A stretch of 60,709 nucleotides of DNA from an uncultured Turicimonas sp. (GTDB lineage: Bacteria; Pseudomonadota; Gammaproteobacteria; Burkholderiales; Burkholderiaceae_F). Of this stretch, positions 56,169-60,709 are shown piece by piece. The notes under the pieces were generated by a model. It saw only the letters and a list, made by a program, of their open reading frames with translations. It did not search any database and had not been told where the DNA came from. The stretch spans positions 1 to 60,709 of the forward strand of contig CANTYJ010000054.1 of assembly GCA_947854175.1 (NCBI GenBank), given 5' to 3'. The position numbers and the translations under genes were made by a program. Position 1 is the stretch's first letter. Each line of letters begins with the position of its first letter.

Positions 56169-57563
56169 ATGGCTTTGAAAATTTACAACACCTTAACTCG
56201 TAAAGTTGAACCGTTTAAATCAATTGAACCCGGAAAAGCCGGTATGTATGTTTGCGGCGTGACAGTTTACGATGATTGCCATATCGGACACGGACGCACT
56301 TTTATTGCATTTGATGTGGCCAGGCGTTGGTTAGAAGCCAGCGGATATGACGTAAAGTTTGTCCGTAACATTACCGATGTCGATGACAAAATTATCAAAC
56401 GTTCCGCAGAAAGAGGCATCCTCCCTGAAGAATTAAGCAAAGAATATGCAAGAAGAATGCAGGAGGATTTAATCGAACTAGGATGCAAGGCCCCGACAGC
56501 AGAGCCGCGGGCAACCGCTTACATTCCGCAGATGCTTAATTTGATCGAGAAGCTCGAAAAAAATGGATACGCCTACCAGGACGAGGGTGGAGACGTAGAT
56601 TTTGCCGTTCGTAAGTTTAAAAATTATGGACAGTTGTCGGGCAAAAAAATTGATGATTTACGTTCCGGACAACGAGTAAGCATTGATGAAAGTAAGCGGG
56701 ATCCTCTTGATTTCGTTCTCTGGAAAAAAGCCAAGCCCGGTGAACCTCAGTGGGACAGTAAGTGGGGCAAAGGACGCCCGGGCTGGCATATCGAATGCTC
56801 AGCCATGTCCTGCGATTTGCTTGGAGAAACAATCGATATTCACGCCGGCGGACCGGATTTGAAATTCCCTCACCACGAAAATGAGATTGCACAAAGTGAA
56901 GGAGCAAACGGGAAAAAATTTGTTAATACCTGGATGCACTCCGGACCTTTGAGAGTCAACGGCGAAAAAATGAGTAAATCATTAGGCAATTTCTGGACTA
57001 TCCGCGATGCTCTGGCCGAGACAAATAAAACTTACGGCGAAGGAAACGGAAATGAGACTTTGAGATTCTTCCTTCTGAAGTCTCATTACAGAAGCCCGAT
57101 TGACTTCTCTTCTGCTTTGGTCGAAGAGTCTCATGCAGGGTTAAGCAGACTTTTTAATGCTTTAAAAGCTGTTAAACCGGATAACGAACCGCTTGACTGG
57201 AATGAAAAGTATGCACAAAAGTTTAAAGAAGCCATGGATGATGACTTCAACACTGCTTTGGCGGTTTCCGTTCTTTTTGAACTGGCCAACGAAGTCAACA
57301 GCACAAAATCTCCTGCACTTGCCCGTCAATTAAAACAATTAGGCGGTATCTTGGGTATTCTGCAAGCAGATCCGGATGTCTTTATCAAAGGCGCTGTTTC
57401 GGATATCGATGAAGCCTGGGTTGAAAAAATGATCCAGGAAAGAAAAGATGCGAAAAAAGCAAAAGATTTTGCCAGAGCAGATCAGATACGTCAGGAACTC
57501 AAAGATAAAGGTATTGTTCTGGAAGACAAGCCGGGTGGCATCACAGAGTGGAAAAGAGGCTAA
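56169..57563 (+). CDS. cysS: Cysteinyl-tRNA synthetase
   Basis: CysS charges tRNA-Cys. The 464-aa class I synthetase has the zinc Cys in MYVCGVTVYDDCHIGHGR (which also contains the HIGH signature), further zinc ligands in WHIECSAMSCDLLG and FPHHENEIAQSEG, and KMSKSLGNFWTI as KMSKS motif near 270. The C-terminal anticodon-binding part ends EDKPGGITEWKRG. It heads a plus-strand group with an AlkA-like glycosylase, accA and tilS. Confidence 0.97.
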   Translation: MALKIYNTLTRKVEPFKSIEPGKAGMYVCGVTVYDDCHIGHGRTFIAFDVARRWLEASGYDVKFVRNITDVDDKIIKRSAERGILPEELSKEYARRMQEDLIELGCKAPTAEPRATAYIPQMLNLIEKLEKNGYAYQDEGGDVDFAVRKFKNYGQLSGKKIDDLRSGQRVSIDESKRDPLDFVLWKKAKPGEPQWDSKWGKGRPGWHIECSAMSCDLLGETIDIHAGGPDLKFPHHENEIAQSEGANGKKFVNTWMHSGPLRVNGEKMSKSLGNFWTIRDALAETNKTYGEGNGNETLRFFLLKSHYRSPIDFSSALVEESHAGLSRLFNALKAVKPDNEPLDWNEKYAQKFKEAMDDDFNTALAVSVLFELANEVNSTKSPALARQLKQLGGILGILQADPDVFIKGAVSDIDEAWVEKMIQERKDAKKAKDFARADQIRQELKDKGIVLEDKPGGITEWKRG

Positions 57564-57568
57564 ATTCT

Positions 57569-58231
57569 ATGGGCCGAGTTCAGGAAATTTTGCCGGTAGT
57601 GCCACAGTGGTGGGACCAAGCTTGCCTTGAACTCAAAAAACGGGATGAAAAACTGGGTGAATTAATTGACCAATATAGCGACGGTCGCCTTACTTATGTC
57701 AAAGATCCTTTTACGACTCTGGTTAGGTCGGTCGTCGGGCAGCAGATTTCCACGAAGGCTGCTTCGACAATTTGGCAAAAGCTCAAAGCATCCTGCCCGG
57801 AAATGACGCCGCGGAAATTATCAAAGAAGCACCGGAGGACCCTTAGATCCTGCGGACTCTCTGATAGAAAAGTTGATTACATCCTCGATATATGCCGATA
57901 TTTTCTCGCAGAAGAAAATATCGAAAAAAATTTTGAATCCCTCAGTGATGAAGAAATCATCGCTGAGTTGACCTCAATCAAAGGAGTCGGACGCTGGACA
58001 GCTGAAATGTTTCTAATTTTTACTTTAGGTCGTCCGGATGTGTTCCCTCTGATAGATTTAGGGATCATTAAAGCTGTCGAAATGACATATTTTCCTAACT
58101 CCGATTTTGGTGAATTGGGGGCTAAAGAAAAACAAAAAGCAATATTGGAATTAAGTGAAAAATGGAGCCCTTACAAGACTGTCGCCAGTTGGTTCCTATG
58201 GAAAAGCTTAAATAATTCACCAATGAGATAA
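57569..58231 (+). CDS. DNA-3-methyladenine glycosylase, AlkA-like (HhH-GPD family)
   Basis: A base-excision repair glycosylase. I start at ATG 57569 ([15 protein letters not shown], 220 aa) preceded by AGAGG; the upstream GTG at 57548 overlaps cysS. The HhH-GPD features are [20 protein letters not shown], the hairpin [20 protein letters not shown] and the catalytic Asp in [14 protein letters not shown]. Usually the motif is LPxxDxG; here PLIDLG. It lies between cysS and accA, as in Burkholderia. Confidence 0.9.
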   Translation: MGRVQEILPVVPQWWDQACLELKKRDEKLGELIDQYSDGRLTYVKDPFTTLVRSVVGQQISTKAASTIWQKLKASCPEMTPRKLSKKHRRTLRSCGLSDRKVDYILDICRYFLAEENIEKNFESLSDEEIIAELTSIKGVGRWTAEMFLIFTLGRPDVFPLIDLGIIKAVEMTYFPNSDFGELGAKEKQKAILELSEKWSPYKTVASWFLWKSLNNSPMR

Positions 58232-58236
58232 CACAA

Positions 58237-59205
58237 ATGGCAAAGATTACTTATCTAGATTTTGAAAAACCGGTTGCAGTCCTTGAAGATAAAATTCAAG
58301 AATTAAAACAAGTTAGTCAAGACCCGAATTCGATCAATCTTCAAAGTGAAATTGATAAGTTAGAAAAGAAAAAAATTAAGTTACTCAAAGATATTTACTC
58401 CAAGTTAACTCCCTGGAATATTTCTTTGTTGGCACGGCACCCCCAAAGACCTTATACCTTAGATTATATAAACGCTATTTTTACTGATTTCCATGAGCTT
58501 CATGGAGACAGAGCTTATGCCGATGACTACTCAATTGTTGGCGGCATTGCCAGATTTAACGGACATAGCTGTATGGTTATCGGACATCAGAAAGGTCGCG
58601 ATACTAAAGAAAGAACTCTCCGTAATTTTGGTATGAGCAGACCGGAAGGTTACCGAAAAGCTCTGAGACTGATGAAGCTTGCCGAAAAGTTTTCCTTGCC
58701 GTTATTTACTTTTGTCGATACACCGGGAGCTTATCCGGGAATTGGTGCGGAAGAAAGAGGACAGTCTGAAGCAATCGGCCATAATCTTTATGAAATGAGC
58801 CAGTTAAGAACTCCGATTATTACGACAATTATTGGGGAAGGCGGTTCTGGCGGAGCCTTAGCCATCGCTGTCTGCGATACTTTACAGATGCTTCAGTACT
58901 CAACTTACTCAGTGATTTCTCCTGAAGGTTGTGCTTCCATTCTGTGGAAGAGTGCCAGTAAAGCTGCAGACGCTGCTGAAGCACTTAGTTTGACAGCTCC
59001 TAAGCTGAAAGAGCTCGGCTTGGTTGATAAAGTCATTAATGAACCGGTCGGCGGTGCACATCGCAATCCGGAAGAAGCCGCGGCAAACTTAAAACGTAGT
59101 CTCAATGAATCTCTGAGAGTTCTCAAGAGAATGTCGATAGACGAACTTTTAGAAAACAGACACCAAAAGATAATGGGATTTGGAAGTTTTACAGAACAAG
59201 GCTAG
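58237..59205 (+). CDS. accA: Acetyl-CoA carboxylase carboxyltransferase subunit alpha
   Basis: AccA, with AccD, transfers carboxyl from biotin to acetyl-CoA, giving malonyl-CoA for fatty acid synthesis. It has 322 aa (E. coli 319). Family motifs include [46 protein letters not shown], and [20 protein letters not shown] followed by [13 protein letters not shown], which form the oxyanion holes and CoA site. It starts 5 bp after the glycosylase gene, and tilS follows after 3 bp. Confidence 0.97.
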   Translation: MAKITYLDFEKPVAVLEDKIQELKQVSQDPNSINLQSEIDKLEKKKIKLLKDIYSKLTPWNISLLARHPQRPYTLDYINAIFTDFHELHGDRAYADDYSIVGGIARFNGHSCMVIGHQKGRDTKERTLRNFGMSRPEGYRKALRLMKLAEKFSLPLFTFVDTPGAYPGIGAEERGQSEAIGHNLYEMSQLRTPIITTIIGEGGSGGALAIAVCDTLQMLQYSTYSVISPEGCASILWKSASKAADAAEALSLTAPKLKELGLVDKVINEPVGGAHRNPEEAAANLKRSLNESLRVLKRMSIDELLENRHQKIMGFGSFTEQG

Positions 59206-59208
59206 CTC

Positions 59209-60618
59209 ATGAAAAAGAAAGGGCGAAAAATCGAAAGACACGTTCATGAGGCAATTGAAAAACTTTATGAAGACCTCTCTCGATTAGGAGATGGATTAGA
59301 AGAGTTTGGTGCCCGGAAAGTCGACATTGTAGTGGCGTTTTCGGGTGGTTGTGATTCGATGGTTCTTTTAGATGCTATCGCCCGGTATGACTCTCCTGTA
59401 AAAGGCAGAGTAGTGGCTGTTTATGTAAATCATCACATTTCTCCAAACTCCGACAAATGGGCTGAGTTCTGTAGAGAGAAAGCAAAGAGCTTACGTGCAG
59501 AATTTATAGAAAAAAAGGTCTCGGTTTCAAGAAAAGGAGAGGGACTGGAGGCTGCCGCAAGACTCCAACGATACAAAGCTCTTAACGATGTTTTGCAAAA
59601 AGAGAATTGCCTGGCTATTGTCACGGCTCATCATTTAGATGATCAAATTGAAACCTTTCTTATTCAATGGATGAGAGGTGCAGGTCCTGATGGTCTGGCT
59701 TCGATGCCTTATTTAAAACAGGGAAGCAGATTAGTCCGCCCCTTTCTCAACCTTAAACGCAGTCAACTCGAAGCTTTCGCAGAATTACATCAAATGGAAT
59801 GGATTGAAGATGAAAGTAATGCCGATACCCATTATCTGCGAAACTATTTACGATTAAATGTGATACCCCAGCTCGAGAAAGCCAGAAGAGGCTTTAAAGC
59901 TGCAGCCGGGCGTAGTGTTCAACTTTTATCTGATAGTGTCAGTATTCTTAAAGAAATTGATGAAGAAGACTTGCAAAGTTGTCTGCTTCCAACTAACGAT
60001 AAGGTTATTCAGCTGGATAAATTCCTGGCTTTGTCTGAACCTAGACAGGCGAGGACTTTCCGATTATGGATGAACAGAATGGATTTTCCTACTTTGCCGA
60101 AGGTTCGCTTAAATGAGCTTATTCGTCAAATTAAGGAAAGTGAAAAAAAGAACTTCAATTTATATCAGAAAGGCGACAGAGGAATTTTTGTTAACTTTAA
60201 TTTGCTCACTGTAGAAAAAGTTGTTCCAGTCGGTGAAGAGATTTATTCACAGACTTTTACATGGGAAGGTCAGGCAGCCATCCGATTTCCCGGTGTTGAG
60301 GGGATCCTGGAAATAGTTGAAAATCCATCCGGCTTTTCAGAATCCTATTTAAAGGCACTCCCTCTTACATTTGAATTAGCAAAACGTTCTAATCAAAAAA
60401 TTAAAATTCATAGGCTCAGACCGGCCAAACAATTGAAAGTTCTGTACCGTGAAAGAGGAATTCCCCTTCAGGAAAGAGGCTTGTTGCCTAAAATTTGGAG
60501 GGACGGAAAACTGATTTATGCAGCCGGAGTCGGAGAGGAGGTCCGTGAAAAGCTCTACCAGGACGACAAGGAGAAGAAGTATTCATTCAAGTGGGCAAAG
60601 GATCCGGAGCTGTTTTAA
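59209..60618 (+). CDS. tilS: tRNA(Ile)-lysidine synthase TilS
   Basis: TilS modifies C34 of tRNA-Ile (CAU) to lysidine, switching decoding from Met to Ile. The 469-aa protein has the PP-loop AFSGGCDSMVLLDA (SGGCDS 45-50), a second conserved part TAHHLDDQIETFLIQWMRGAG, and the WIEDESNADTHYLRNYLR segment, then the C-terminal substrate-binding domains. It starts with ATG 59209, three bases after accA. A hairpin terminator follows. Confidence 0.95.
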   Translation: MKKKGRKIERHVHEAIEKLYEDLSRLGDGLEEFGARKVDIVVAFSGGCDSMVLLDAIARYDSPVKGRVVAVYVNHHISPNSDKWAEFCREKAKSLRAEFIEKKVSVSRKGEGLEAAARLQRYKALNDVLQKENCLAIVTAHHLDDQIETFLIQWMRGAGPDGLASMPYLKQGSRLVRPFLNLKRSQLEAFAELHQMEWIEDESNADTHYLRNYLRLNVIPQLEKARRGFKAAAGRSVQLLSDSVSILKEIDEEDLQSCLLPTNDKVIQLDKFLALSEPRQARTFRLWMNRMDFPTLPKVRLNELIRQIKESEKKNFNLYQKGDRGIFVNFNLLTVEKVVPVGEEIYSQTFTWEGQAAIRFPGVEGILEIVENPSGFSESYLKALPLTFELAKRSNQKIKIHRLRPAKQLKVLYRERGIPLQERGLLPKIWRDGKLIYAAGVGEEVREKLYQDDKEKKYSFKWAKDPELF

Positions 60619-60621
60619 TAA

Positions 60622-60648
60622 TTAAGCCTCCCGGGAGAGGAGGCTTAA
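60622..60648. terminator. Terminator-like hairpin after tilS
   Basis: TTAAGCCTCC (60622-60631) and GGAGGCTTAA (60639-60648) form a perfect 10-bp stem. There is no T run directly after it; TTTTTTTCTTTTTTC comes about 30 bases later. Confidence 0.6.
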
Positions 60649-60709
60649 AGCCCAAACTCCCGCCTTATAGCCCGTGATTTTTTTCTTTTTTCTTAAAATT
60701 TAATTCACC

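Overview
The window is a 60.7 kb chromosomal stretch of a Gram-negative betaproteobacterium, most likely in Burkholderiales, family Sutterellaceae (Parasutterella/Turicimonas-like). This placement is inferred. It rests on Burkholderiales-type gene orders (carAB-greA-yhbY-rlmE-ftsH; queA-tgt-yajC-secD-secF; lpxH-ppiB-ppiA divergent from cysS-alkA-accA-tilS), a low-to-mid GC content for the order, and an anaerobic respiratory outfit (DcuC, hydrogenase, ammonia-forming nitrite reductase). No rRNA, tRNA, CRISPR array, prophage or insertion sequence was seen.

Layout. (1) 1-7.3 kb: carbamoyl phosphate and ornithine carbamoylation (carA, carB, argF), with the heptose gene gmhA lodged between carA and carB, then greA and yhbY. 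(2) 7.3-16 kb: rlmE, a DcuC-type C4-dicarboxylate carrier, dnaE, ftsH and greB. (3) 16-21.7 kb: queuosine and Sec genes. (4) 21.7-23.7 kb: a small accessory patch with a DUF805 protein, a Lys/Glu-rich unknown, a tiny helical protein and an orphan NarL-type response regulator. (5) 23.7-38.3 kb, minus strand: a complete membrane-bound [NiFe]-hydrogenase locus in the Ralstonia MBH order K-G-Z-(HigA-like)-M-L-O-Q-R-T-V-hypA-hypB-hypF-hypC-hypD-hypE. (6) 38.6-45.8 kb, plus strand: ccmABCDEFGHI for cytochrome c maturation. (7) 46-50 kb: an octaheme cytochrome c nitrite reductase, an MFS carrier and a second CcmI-like protein. (8) 49.9-60.7 kb: U32-family RlhA-like protein, ankyrin protein, tatD, lpxH, ppiB, ppiA and a TPR protein, then cysS, an AlkA-like glycosylase, accA and tilS.

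Regions 5-7 read as one respiratory module. A hydrogenase with the six-cysteine (oxygen-tolerant type) proximal cluster feeds electrons through cytochrome b to the quinone pool. The Ccm system builds c-type cytochromes, and a periplasmic octaheme enzyme would reduce nitrite to ammonia. The main unusual points are: HypB split into a stand-alone 51-residue CxxCGC peptide (29345-29190) and a separate GTPase; an orphan HigA-like regulator inside the hydrogenase operon; a shared GTAAC-N7-GTTAC inverted repeat upstream of both hydrogenase units; the octaheme architecture with one CxxCK haem and a Tyr-x-Cys pair; and a duplicated CcmI beside that reductase.
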